A stretch of DNA of 64,000 nt from Ascarosepion bandense (taxonomy: Eukaryota; Mollusca; Cephalopoda; Sepiida; Sepiidae), in NCBI GenBank assembly GCA_037127315.1, contig JBBBDQ010000225.1:2149501-2213500 (forward strand), given 5' to 3'. Shown piece by piece: positions 46,050-57,293 of this stretch. Within the stretch, counting starts at the first letter, position 1. Every line of letters begins with the position of its first letter. The notes below the pieces were generated by a model. That model was not told the origin of the DNA. It made no database searches and was given only the letters and a program-made list of their open reading frames with translations. The position numbers were made by a program, and so were the translations under genes.

Positions 46050-48855
46050 TATAAAACAAGGAAATCGTCTATTTTACATCCGAGACAAAAATACCGGATA
46101 TTTATTTTTAGTCGACACCGGCGCACAAATCAGCGTTATTCCACCGGATCCCAGAAAAAACCACCAACTATCTTCATTCACACTGCAAGCAGCAAATAGA
46201 TCAAGAATTGACACCTACGGAGAGATAGCACTGACACTCAATTTGGGTTTACGCCGATCTTTTCCGTGGATCTTCACAATAGCCCAAGTAAAAACACCGA
46301 TTCTTGGAGCTGATTTTTTGTCCCATTTCAACGTTTCAGTGAACATGGCTACGCGATCTCTCGTCGATTGCAACACAGACCTAACAGCAAAGGGAATCAC
46401 CTCAATCTACAAGTCAACAGGAATCTGTGCGGCACTACCAGATGCGAATGGACTACAAGAGTTGATTACAAAATTTCCAACTCTTACTACGCCCTTTAAA
46501 CATTCTGATGAAGTTCGTCATACAGCCAAACATTATATCACAACCTCTAGACCACCCACACATGCATCACCACGCAGATTGCATCCAGAGAAATATAAAG
46601 TAGCAAAAGACAAATTTCAGCACATGTTACAATTAGGCATTATACGTCCTTCTAGTAGTCCATACTCCTCACCGCTACATATGGTTCAGAAGCCAGAAAC
46701 AGGTGCATGGCGACCTTGTGGGGATTTCAGGAACCTCAACGCAAAAACAGTTCCTGATAGGTATCCAATCCCACATCTACACGATTTTGCCATGGGCTTG
46801 CAAGGAACCAGAATCTTTACAAAACTAGATTTGGTTAAAGCTTACTACCAAATTCCAGTACCGAAGAAGACATAGAAAAAACAGCAATTACAACTCCTTT
46901 TGGACTTTTCGAATTCACCAGAATGCCATTTGGACTACGTAATGCTGCCTAAACTTTCCAGAGACTCATTGACGAGGTATTGAGAGGGTTACCATTTGCT
47001 TTTGCTTATATCGACGATGTCCTCATTGCTAGCAATGACATCAATGAACATAAAGACCACTTATTACAAGTTTTCGAGAGACTAGCACATTTCAGCTTGA
47101 AAATCAACATAAGCAAATGTGATTTTGCTGTCTCAAAATTAAACTTTTTAGGCCACATGATAGACGAACAGGGAATCACACCTATCCCAGAAAAAGTCAC
47201 AGCCATACAAAATTTCCCACAACCAACATCACTGCGACAACTTCGAAGATTTCTCGGTTTGATAAATTACTACCGTAGATTTATTCCACGTTGTTCCAGA
47301 ATATTAACCCCGCTAACAAACATGCTGCAACAACAAAAAAATAAAAATACAAAAATTCAAATTGAAGGAGAAGCTTTAACTGCTTTTCACAAGGCTAAAA
47401 AAGCATTAGCAGATTTTACCAAGCTCTCCTACATCTCTAATGACAACACTCCAACACTTTCACTAACAACAGACGCGTCAGGAGACTCAATGGGAGCAGT
47501 CCTACAACAAAAACAAAATGGCTTGGAAAAACCAATATCCTTTTTCTCAGTGAAATTGAACACTGCACAACGAAAATACAGCACCTTCTCAAGGGAGTTA
47601 CTGGCAATTTACTTGTCCATAAGGCACTTTCGTCACTTACTCGAAGGACGAGATTTCACCGTTTTCACTGACCACAAACCACTTACTTACGCCTTACATG
47701 TAAATACCGAGAAATATATGCCCAGAGATACTCGACAACTGGACTATATATCACAATTTACCTCGGATATCCGATACATAAAAGGTTCAGACAATATTGT
47801 GGCAGATACACTTTCACGCTCTACAATACAATCTATTGAGTCGGTAGATCTCACTTTCGAGCTCATTGCAGATGAACAAAAAAAAGATGCCACATTAGAC
47901 AAACTAAACGACACTTCCCTACAGCTGAAGGAACAGCCTGTTCCATTTGGAACAAAAACAATACTTTGCGATGTCAAAACTGGTCACTCTAGACCGTATA
48001 TACCACCATCACTAAGAAAAAGGTTATTTACACATTTCCACAACCTTTCACACCCTGGACGCCGAGCAACCGCAAAATTAATCAGCAGCCGTTTTGTTTG
48101 GCCTAATATGCGCACTGACATAAAAAAACTGGACTCAAACATGCTTGAATTGTCAGAAGAGCAAAACAAACAGACACACAAAGTCTCCTCCAGGACAATT
48201 CAAAAAACCAGACGGTAGGTTCACAAACCTACACATCGATATTGTCGGGCCATTGCCAATAGCAAATGACTGTCAATATATACTTACTATCATTGACAGA
48301 TTTACAAGATGGCCTGTTGCCGTCCCACTTAGAGATATATCAGCAGAGACTATCTCTAAAACCATATTACGAGAGTGGATCACAGTCTTTGGTTGTCCTT
48401 CAGTAATAACAACAGACAGAGGCTCCCAATTTCAATCAACGCTTTTCGATGAATTTACAAAGTTATTGGGAGTCAAACATATAAAAACGACAGCAGATCA
48501 CCCCTGCGCAAATGGATTAATTGAAAGATTCCATAGACAACTTAAAACAGCTTTAACAGCTAACAACAACTCCAGAACATGGTCTGAAAATTTGCCTCTT
48601 GTTTTATTGTCAATAAGGAATGTTATCAAAGAAGACCTGGGATGTACAGCTTCCGAAATGGTTTTTGGAACATCTTTAACACTACCAGGTCAATTTTGTG
48701 AAAAAAACACTTCCTTACAACCAACTACAACTTTTGTAAAAGATTTTAAACACAAAATGAACGATTTAGTTTACACACCCACAAGAACACAAACTAAAGA
48801 ACTTTACACACCAAAAGACCTTCACGACTGCAAATATAGAATAAGAACATTCTAG
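46006..48855 (+). pseudogene. Gypsy-A pol: protease, RT, RNase H, integrase
   Basis: Polyprotein of a Ty3/gypsy element, broken at several points. Protease: [18 protein letters not shown] (46105-46160), catalytic DTG intact. [22 protein letters not shown] (46708-46770), [12 protein letters not shown] (46816-46854), then after a lost base near 46864 and a TAA at 46950-46952, AYIDDVLIASND (47005-47040, YIDD catalytic box). RNase H: LTTDASGDSMGAVLQQ (47462-47512) and FTDHKPLTYAL (47665-47700). Integrase: His-Cys zinc finger (HNLSHPG.. to CLNCQKSK), split by an indel near 48128, and the catalytic core with DIVGPL (48239), [11 protein letters not shown] and [16 protein letters not shown] (48495-48545). 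The integrase C-terminus is missing: the frame runs straight into the 3' LTR. Domain order (integrase after RNase H) defines Ty3/gypsy. Confidence 0.9.
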
Positions 48856-49500
48856 AAAAATAGGATCGGAAGTCAATTAACAAAAAATATTTAGGCCCCA
48901 AAACAAAATAGTAAAATACAAATCTGATTGGTCAATAAATGTCTTCACACCTAAATGTTAGGAAGATTCTTTGATCCACTATTATGGTATATAAATAACA
49001 CACAGTTAGGAAGAAGAAGGTCAGTCACCAAGCTAGCCATTAAGTCAGCATGTAACCGATACTTTGTCCGGCCAAGTCATCCTTCCACACCAAAGTTCAT
49101 GACCTAGCTACAGATGGCCGTGAAAGGAAAAACCCGACAAACTTTCTTTCATCAACGCGACATGCTGTCGCCACCCGAGATGAACTTAATGTAAGTAAGA
49201 ACGACTTATTTACGGACCCCGTTAATATAAACTTACACACACCTTTAAACAAATTTAACTTCTTGCCAAACTTTATTTTCCAAAAGGCAATTTTTCACAT
49301 CATGTATTTTATTTGTTTCCACATGCTAATTTTATTTTATACATATTAAATTGTTTGTTGTTTAATGTTCGTTGTGACTTATTCCATTTCTTTTGCGCGA
49401 TTCTAAAACATTGTGTTGTATTTGTGGGGGAACTAATCTCGAGAGCAATACCCGTAAAATACGGAAGCACATCAACCAAGCACTTACCAAATCCCCTACA
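48836..49500 (+). repeat. Gypsy-A 3' LTR
   Basis: Near-identical to 44378-45042. It begins directly after integrase codons with no polypurine tract visible, and ends CCCCTACA followed by TGGTC. ACAT occurs at both outer junctions (44376-44379 and 49498-49501) and is a candidate 4-bp target duplication if the LTR ends are AG...CT; this is tentative. Confidence 0.9.
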
Positions 49501-50189
49501 TGGTCATGAAAATGTTTTTATAGTTTATACATTTAATTAAATATCTTATTTTTTCTTGATTCTGATTGTTTAGGTTAAAGCATATTCTCCCGAAAAATGT
49601 TTGTGTGTAGGGTTTCGTTAAAAAAAAAAACAGCTGTTCAACTGTTAATGTCAGATGAGGGTGAAAAATAGTCGCTTTTTTTAAATGAAGTCTTGGCGAA
49701 ATAAAATTTCCATCTTGTCAATAAAAACTTATTTTAAAAGACAGTTTTATAAAAATACTAAGCATGATTTTGTTCACGTTATTTTTCTTTCGTCCCAAGT
49801 AAAAGTGTTCAAATTCAAATGTTAGTTTGTTTGTTTTTGTTTTTTTGTTTTTTTGTTTCTTAGCTAAATTAAAAAAAAGCAACAAAAAAACTGTTGGGTG
49901 CGTGATAAAATTAAGCGTTTTTCTAACTTATTTCGATCATGTTGACTCTCCCCTCTTTTTCGATTTCTTTTTTTACGATCAAGAGAAAAGAAATCTACAA
50001 CTAGTTTGTGGGTAGATGTTAACCGCCCCCCCCCCCCCCCGAAAAAAAAGAAAAAAATAACAAAACAACGGTCAAATGTGTCACGTAGTCGTACGTCACA
50101 CATGGTGTGATGTATTTACTTTTTGGGTCTACGCGTGTCTCCATGATCGCCAAGCATTTCCACACACCCACACATTTATGGACCCCTCA
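49501..50189. other. Non-coding
   Basis: No gene recognised. It contains a C run at about 50026-50040 and AT-rich stretches. Confidence 0.5.
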
Positions 50190-50255
50190 TCGTGTTATCG
50201 TTAAGAATGCTGAGATTCACGGATCACTGTCAGTGGTGGGTTCGATCCTTGAATA
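50190..50255 (+). repeat. tRNA-like SINE head (putative)
   Basis: GGGTTCGATCC at 50238-50248 is a perfect box B-type sequence. TTATCGTTAAGAATG at 50195-50209 lies where box A would be. The cloverleaf is not intact, so a tRNA-derived SINE is more likely than a tRNA gene. Confidence 0.45.
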
Positions 50256-50639
50256 TCCCTTACTCGTAATTTTGTGTCAAACAGCCTATGTCCAGCTTTA
50301 GTGGGAACTAGACACTCATTGACATTAAATTTCAAAATTAAAAATTCCTGTAGGATTTTGAAAATAATTAAGTAAAAAACGATAATTATTTCGTATTTAA
50401 ATTAAATTAACATTAAATTGTTATGAAGGAATGTTATGTGCATTATTTGTACTGCCTTTTTTAACTTGTCAGATGTTAATTTGGGAATTTATAACATTTT
50501 TTTTTAATTTGATCTTTTTAAGTTTTTATTCATTCAGTTTTTAAGTTTTGAACTTGCTAAAGTTCTCATCTGATATAGACTTGATCTTTTTACTAGTTTT
50601 TAGTCATAAATGAAATCTTCTCACTTTGATTTTTTTTTC

Positions 50640-50990
50640 AATTGGAGTAGATAGATCTATCTATCGCCCGGTTCACACTCAACCCTCGTCTATTGAACAG
50701 GTTAAGAGGCTCATCCCTTGTTCCCTGTTTAGGATGTGGTTTCCGGCTTTCTCTTTTCCAATCTTTTCATTTTTTTCTTTCTTTTTTTTTCAATTAGAGT
50801 AGATAGACTAAACTATCACCCGGTTCACACTCCACCCACATCTATTGAACAGGTGAAGAGGCTCATTCCTTGTTCTCCGTTTAGGATGTGCTTTCCGGCT
50901 TTCTCTTTTCCAATCTTTTCACTATTACGTAGCCCCCTGCACATCAGTGGCGTTACCGCCTTGCTCGGGGTGATACAATTAAAAAATAAA
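50640..50990 (+). repeat. Y repeat, dimer with A-rich end
   Basis: Unit 1 (about 50640-50770) lacks the tail segment; unit 2 (about 50788-50985) carries it and ends GGGGTGATACAATT then A-rich. This is the same short-long dimer layout as at 20580-20935. No X repeat precedes it here. Confidence 0.88.
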
Positions 50991-51049
50991 AAAATAAAAA
51001 AAAAATAACTGTAAAATTCCTAAGTTGTTATTTTGGTAGAAAATTTTTT

Positions 51050-51540
51050 GTGAATGTGAACAAAATGAAAATTTGTCCTGAACTTTATCAAAATAATTCA
51101 AGCAGGAGATTGCCACTTTCCCTCATCAGAAAAACTTTTCCTACACTGATCATTTCTCTGCCTCGCGATGGCTTGCTCACAGATATCACTATGCACCTGA
51201 ACCTGCAAGGTAAAGACAGTCTAGTGACAGATATGCATGCACACATCACCACCTTCAAAGTGAAGCTGCACTTGTGGAAGGTTCAGTTGGTTAATGGTCA
51301 ATTTGTGCATTTTCCTAACCTTGCTGCCTCTGCCCTTGAAGACTTAGACCTGGAAACTATTGTAAGTGTTGTCACTTCTGCAAGTAGCAAGTACTCCAAA
51401 ATGAAGTACACAAAGTCTCACCTTTGCTCCCAACTTTTGAATCACCACCTCCATGACATTCTTCTGCTGTCTACCTCTTCCATCGAACTGAACATTATAG
51501 CATTTCTTCATAGCAAACAGCACCAGAGGTCTCACTGCTT
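51050..51540 (+). pseudogene. ZBED/hAT-like transposase fragment
   Basis: A frame of 186 codons (51050-51610) is clean. Its middle (LNLQGKDSLVTDMHAHITTF, then KVKLHLWKVQL and FVHFPNLAASALED, 51200-51345) resembles the central part of hAT-derived proteins of the ZBED5/GTF2IRD2 type, which have an LQGK....M..I.AFK.KL.LW..QL pattern. The usual N-terminal zinc finger and C-terminal dimerisation region are absent, so it is a fragment, perhaps young because it has no stop. It directly follows the Y dimer. Confidence 0.65.
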
Positions 51541-51619
51541 TACATGGGCTTTTATAAATTTCTTGTTTACAATACATTTGGTTAAGTACATACATATGTT
51601 TTCTCAATAAAATTCTTTA

Positions 51620-51760
51620 TATATATTCTTGATATATAATTTTCATATTTATATATATTCTTTATATATAATTTTCATATTTATGTCTAATTATGTACTA
51701 GTTAAACCTTGTCTCTGGTTGAGCATGCTCCCATATATATATATATATATATATATAAAA
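51620..51760. repeat. AT-rich tandem and (TA)n
   Basis: Two similar copies of an approximately 38-base stretch with ATAATTTTCATATTTAT (51620-51690), then a TA run (about 51733-51757). Confidence 0.75.
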
Positions 51761-52715
51761 TAAAATAAAATAAATTTTGATGTTCAAAACTGTTGAATGA
51801 TCATTTCAACATGAAATCCCTAAGAGAGATTTCACATCTCATCGGCAACTACCACATTTTAAAATGAAATAAAAAAGAAATAAAAAATTGAAGGTTAAGA
51901 ATTTTCATCACAAAAAAAAATCGGTTAGCAATCAATGTCTATTTTTAGATTTTGGACAATTTTACTTTTAGATAGAGTTGTAAGTGAAAAAATTTGAAAA
52001 TTTGGCTTAGTCTAGCTTGACAGAGGGAAAGGGGTTAATGGATGGAATAGGAAGTAGTGTTTTGATTGTGGAGTGGGTTAAACAAAACAGAAAGAGAGAA
52101 GGAAGGGGTAAGAAGGAGAAGAAAAAAGAAAAGAAAAAAGAAAAAATTTCCATATTTTAGAGACGCTCGATATGTGTCAAACAAAACTAGCGTTTATAAA
52201 TGGGCTAAAGTATTAGCAAAAAGATTTTTAGAAAAAATATATTTAGGGGAAAAAAGCTGATATATGATTTAATTAAATTTAAATAAGATAATCTAATTAA
52301 TGATAAATCTAGATTTAAATAAAATAAAAATAAAAATAAAATTAAATGTAAAAAATAATAAAATAAAATTTTAACTTTAAGCAGAGATATTACAATCACA
52401 GGTATTCTTTTTCGAACCCAGGTCAAAAATACCAGACAGCCCTTTCACGGAGATTCTGGAAAATGAAGGAAGAGGGGCTGGACCCTGTAATTAGCTGGAG
52501 ACTGATAGGTTCAGTCCGAATTCCAAGGAATTTTCGTGGTATGTGCGATCTGTGTCTGCAAGAAAAGATTCTAATATTAAAGTACCCAAACCATTTCTTT
52601 TTTATTTCATTTTGAAATGTGGTAGTTGCCAATGAGATGTGAAATCTCTCTTAGGGATTTCATGTTGAAATAATCATTCAACAGTTTTGAACATTGAAAT
52701 TTATTTTATTTTATA
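51758..52715 (+). mobile_element. PLE endonuclease relic inside inverted repeats
   Basis: Arms of about 120 bp (51758-51880 and 52592-52715) are inverted copies, sharing GTTCAAAACTGTTGAATGAT and CTAAGAGAGATTTCACATCT in one orientation. Between them is the C-terminal endonuclease of a Penelope-like element: KWAKVLAKRFLEKIYLGEKS-like sequence (52199-52258), an AT-only interruption (52262-52380), RYYNHRYSF (near 52386-52412, in shifted frame), then RRFWKMKEEGLDPVISWRL (52447-52505) and MCDLCLQEKILILKYPN (52540-52592). Frameshifts are present. This is a 5'-truncated PLE copy. Confidence 0.72.
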
Positions 52716-52837
52716 ATTGGCTCTGTAATTTTAATTATATTGAGCTCTCCACCTGTATCATTTTTAATATTAAAATATTAATATTAATTAGGATCAGGTC
52801 TTTGGGATTTACCTTCCTATTTTTCCTTTTGGATTAA

Positions 52838-52842
<5 letters not shown>

Positions 52843-52905
<63 letters not shown>
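52843..52905. repeat. (TA)n microsatellite, about 63 bp
   Basis: The longest pure TA run in the window. TATATATCACTTTTCCCAAA is repeated twice directly after it. Confidence 0.95.
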
Positions 52906-52909
<4 letters not shown>

Positions 52910-53639
52910 TTTTCCCAAAATATATATCACTTTTCCCAAAAGTTTCACCTGGCCCTCACTCTGAAAATGTTGCTTGCTCCTGCTATAGCTGCAGATATTC
53001 AAGACTTTATTTACATTCACACGCAAAAGCAATGCTCAACTTAGCACTGACCAAACTACAAGAAGACTGCCTCTGACTACAGTGCCATTATCCAAAGTAA
53101 GAACTAAATTCAACCTATCTCCTTTATCTATGCACTAATTCTTATATATCCACTAATTCTTTTACAAAACACACTTGTAACTATACTTCACTGTTCTCAC
53201 ATACACACAACACAGTTTAGATTCTATCCAAAAACTTTACTAACAATAAAAAAAAGTGGGGGCATTACTCATTTCATACATTCTTGTTATATAAAATAAA
53301 TGTCATTGGTTAAGGATGTCTTTTCCTGCTGAATTTTATTTTTTCCATGAAAGTCTAAATGGCTGAATTACGAACAGTCCTGGAACAATATTTTGTGTTA
53401 TTGTATTGAATCCCGACACTATAAATATTTATGTTCTCTACAAATGAGGACCCTGACATGATTACCTTGTGAAAACTCCAAGAACAGAACACACAAATAT
53501 ACGTAGCATAAAAAAAGAACAAAAACAAATAGTATGGAAGTTTTCTTTACAACAATTATCCTGCATATAACTACAACAACAAAGTAATTGTTTATACAAG
53601 TGCAGGCCATATTCAACATGAACAAAACTGTTTTGCAAA
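52906..53639. other. Non-coding
   Basis: No gene or element recognised. Confidence 0.5.
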
Positions 53640-54158
53640 GAACCTGGTAGTGCTATTTAGTGGAAAAATAACCAGCAGAAGTCCTAGAATATGTCACAGA
53701 CTTACTCAAGACAATACCAGAAGAAAATCAGGATGATAAATTGAAAATGACCATAGTTTAAATAATTTTTTTAAAGAAATGGAATTTCAAACAAGACAAT
53801 ATTACATGACTTATTTACCCAAGTGGATCTAGGTAACCGAACATTTTCTCACTTATTAAGACATATGAAAACTCTGTTAAGAACCAATGTCATGACAGAA
53901 AATATTCTAAGGAGATGTGGTTGAACAAACTACCCAATACAAATTTTAGTACCCATGGTAGAAAAAATGGAATTAGATTCACATGAGTTTCAGAGACAGG
54001 AAGGTGAACACATTGACACCAACAACAGGTAATTTCAGTAACTGCAAGCAACAGTTGCAACTTTAGCTAAGCAGATGCAGTTCCCTTTGAATCTACAACA
54101 ACTCCTTATGAAACAAGAAAACCTAAGTACAGACAAAGAAATAACAGCTAAAGTATTG
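53640..54158 (+). pseudogene. Gypsy-B gag relic
   Basis: Degenerate gag related to Gypsy-A gag. The stretch VDLGNRTFSHLLRHMKTLLR (53825-53883) aligns with LTLGHMTPSQLLRKMKSLLG of Gypsy-A, and TNVMTENILRR with the following block. An LTR copy interrupts it at 54159, before the Cys-rich motif. Several stops. Confidence 0.75.
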
Positions 54159-54848
54159 TGGTGATACCGACCAAACAAAAGCGAAACTGGATGTTGGCTC
54201 TATGCCGACCAGAAAATGAATGAACAAAACTCGTCGTGCGCATCCAAGTTTGCACAGATGTTCCGGTTGAAAAATAAAATTAACCAAATATCAAATTTCC
54301 ATTTCGCGAACCTACGCGAATTTTATTTACCAGCTAATGGGAAGTCCGGAATCAAATACAAGCGTGAAATTGAAAACGAGCATCTGATCCAAAAAGCAGA
54401 TATAAAAAGCCGAGACAAAAAGCAGATAGATGGGAAAACGAGAGGAGAAGAGTGTAATTAATATCCTCTTGACTTAAGTCGAGCAGCTACTATGCTGACC
54501 TCTTTCCTTCACCCTGTCTCAAAAGCACTTATTGACATCAGGACTGACCTCTTCAAAGACATCCCTCAAAAGTACTTACTGATCTTAGAAGCAGCAACTT
54601 CAAAATGAACATTAATCACACTACTAAGCCTTTTATCTTTTCAGCATTATATTTTCCATGAACATTCTAACCTCCGTTGGACTTATATTCAAGTATTATT
54701 TTAATTGTAAAACATTAATTGATATGTGTATATATATATAAATGTTATTTTATACTAAAATTGCCTTTCTTGATTTTATAATCATTTTATGAATTATAGT
54801 GGGCTATCTTCCCACAAGGCCAAATTCCATTAACTTGCACGGTGTACA
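54159..54848 (+). mobile_element. Solo LTR-like insert, copy 1
   Basis: About 690 bp beginning TGGTGATACCGA and ending GCACGGTGTACA; similar along its length to 56628-57293. It has a TATAAAA near 54400. Flanks are ATTG on the left and ATTA on the right, a possible decayed 4-bp duplication. The two copies share the blocks CATTTCGCGAACCTACGCGA (in variants) and GTGGGCTATCT. Confidence 0.8.
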
Positions 54849-56110
54849 ATTACCCTTTATTAGAACTTAATCCTACTACTAGAAAAAAAAAAAAAGATAA
54901 GATACCTGCTATAGTATCAGCAATGATAGCGGAAGACAGAAATTTGATATAAAGGCAAGATGTTGATTGAAACTTTATGCCTTTGAAAAACTTAAAACTG
55001 GAAAACTTAAATTCCAGTCAGCAGAGACGATAATTATTGCTAGACTCTCCCAAAAGGTTGTCTGTTTTATATCTAGGATAGAAATCATGGATATAATTTT
55101 TAATAGATACCAGAGCCAAAGTGAGTATTTTATCATCAGATCCAAAACAAAATTAAAAACCAGTAATTTTACAAACTTCAAGCTTGCAACAACATGAAAA
55201 TTGATACTTTTGGCGAGAAAGCAGTGACTATTGACTTGGGTATGTGACATCATTTTCTGTGGATTTACACCCAAGCTAATATTACCAAATCAATATTAGG
55301 TGCAGACTTTTTAGCTAAATTCAACTTATTGGTCAATATGACAACTTTCTCTGAGAGGAATTTGCTCCTAGTAACAGTCAACTGGAATCAGTACTGTCTT
55401 ACCACAAGATATTGGTATTAAGAAACAAATACAAAGATACATGGAAATTGCTCAACCTTTGAAAAACATGGCCACAATTAAACACAATGCCAAACACTAC
55501 ATAAAAACAACAGGATAACTGGTACACTCAATGCTGAGATTATTAAAACCTTACAAATATAAAATAGCCAAGGCAGAGTTCTAGTAAATGCTACAGTTGG
55601 GAATCCTATGTCCATCCAATAGTGCATAGTTATCACCATTTCACATGATTTAAAAATCCAATACGACAACATGGTTTCCATGTGGCAATTTCCGTAGACT
55701 GAACATGAAAACCATCCCTGAGAGTTAACTAATTCCACATTTATACAATTTTGCAATGAGTCTGAAAGGTACTTGCATTTTCTCAAAGTTAGACCTGATG
55801 AAGGCGTGATTATCAAGTACCATTTGCTGAAAAGAACATCCTTAAAACTTCTCTGACAATGCTGTTCAGATTATGCGAGTTCGTGAAAAAATGCCTTCCA
55901 GAGACTAATTGATGCAGTATTTAAAGATTTACCTTCCCTATATGCCTCCATGACCAATGTTTTAGTTGCCGGGAAGAACATAAACTACATTTGGAAGAAG
56001 CTGTTTAAAGACTTCCACATTTTAGACTCAAAATCAATGTCTACAAATGTATTTTTGGAGAACCCAAACAAAATTTCCTCAGACATGAAATCAACCAAGA
56101 AGGCGTTTCT
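54849..56110 (+). pseudogene. Gypsy-B protease and RT relic
   Basis: Continuation of the Gypsy-B internal region after the LTR insert. Decayed nucleocapsid region (54900-55020), protease with FLIDTRAKVSILSSDP (55097-55145; DTG has become DTR), then an RT in many frames. Clear correspondence to Gypsy-A includes FSERNLLLV (55351-55377), FQRLIDAVFKDLPSLYASM (55895-55952) and the inactive SMTNVLVAG where YIDDVLIAS stands in Gypsy-A. It is broken throughout. The frame 55950-56309 runs out of the element into the fold-back repeat. Confidence 0.75.
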
Positions 56111-56114
56111 CTAT

Positions 56115-56515
56115 TTACATAATCTAGACTATTGTACTGTCCTCATCTTTGCTACCATGTTTATGACATTTCAGCTGTTGCCCACTCCAGCCCTTCTCAG
56201 CTGCCAGGAATTTCAAACTGAACCCCCATCACAATCACTGGGGCACATTATTTCCATTTCACGTGTGATGCCACCTCTGGCAGCCATAAGCTATTTTCCT
56301 TTAACTTAACTCTTCTAAGCCACCTGTTCACCACTGCCACAGCCTTAACCCCAGGTCAAGTCATTGGAACCAACCAACGTCCAGTGATCATGACAGGGGT
56401 TTGGTTAAAATTCCTGGCACCTGGAGAGGGCCAGAGCATGCAACAGCCAAAACATCATAAATATGGCAGCAAAGATTAGAACAATAGTCCAAATACTGTA
56501 AATAGTGTATATGCT
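56115..56515. mobile_element. Fold-back short element, both arms long
   Basis: The left half (56115-56330), read on the reverse strand, matches the right half (56330-56515) and the other fold-back copies. Both arms carry the TTCCTGGCA...CTG..AAGG...CAACAGC...AAA block (left 56165-56208 complement; right 56411-56456) and end with AATAGTC..AATA-type termini. The centre keeps the tRNA-like GGTCAAGTCATTGGAACCAA (56355-56374, complement strand). It interrupts the Gypsy-B relic. Confidence 0.7.
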
Positions 56516-56627
56516 ACCTCATTTCAGAAGTATTCTAGTTCTTTTAAGCTTGAATTGCTAAAGAACAAACTGTAGACTCTTTACAACATAAGTACATCAA
56601 AATACATCACTAAAATTAGTAAAACCA

Positions 56628-57293
56628 TGGTGATACCGAGCAAAAGCGAGGGACCGAATGTTTGCTCTATAATATCCAGAAAGCAAATGACCAAAACTCG
56701 TCGTTGCGCATCCGGGTTCACACAGATGTTCCGATTGCAAAATAAAAATTAATCAAATATCAAACTTCCATTTCACGAGCCTACGCGAATTTTATTTACC
56801 AGCCAATAGGAAGCCCAGAATCAAATTCAAGTGTGAAATCCCAAACGAGCTGCTTTTGATCCAAAAAGCAGATATAAAAAGCCGAGACAGAAAGCACCCA
56901 GCAGGCAGACCTCAGGAGAAGAGTGTAATTGATATCCTCTTGACGTAAGTCAAGCGGCTACTATGTTCGCCTCTCTTCACCTCTCCTTACCTTCTCCCCT
57001 TGTCTCAAAACTACTTACTGACCTAAGGAGCGAATACATCAAAGACGTTCCTTACTCACAGTGCTCCCCAAATTCCTAAGCCTAAAATCTCTTTCAGCTT
57101 ATTATTTTGCCATGAACATTTAACCTCTGTTGGACTTATATTCAAGTATTACTTTAATTGTAAAAACATTAATTGATATGTGTATATATAAAAATGTTAT
57201 TCTTCTACTCAATTTGCTTTTCTCGATTTTATAATCATTTATAGTGGGCTATCTACAACAAGGCCAAATTCTGTTAACCTGCAACGGTATACA
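56628..57293 (+). mobile_element. Solo LTR-like insert, copy 2
   Basis: Same family and orientation as 54159-54848, with TATAAAA near 56876. Left flank ACCA, right flank ACTA. It lies between the RT and integrase relics of Gypsy-B. Confidence 0.8.

Noticed and set aside
50190..50255. Functional tRNA gene
   Set aside because: Box B is good, but acceptor and D arms do not pair convincingly; a tRNA-derived SINE fits better.
52066..52260. Lys/Arg-rich 64-codon open frame as a nuclear basic protein
   Set aside because: The basic part is a purine-rich simple repeat, and its end is the PLE endonuclease relic.
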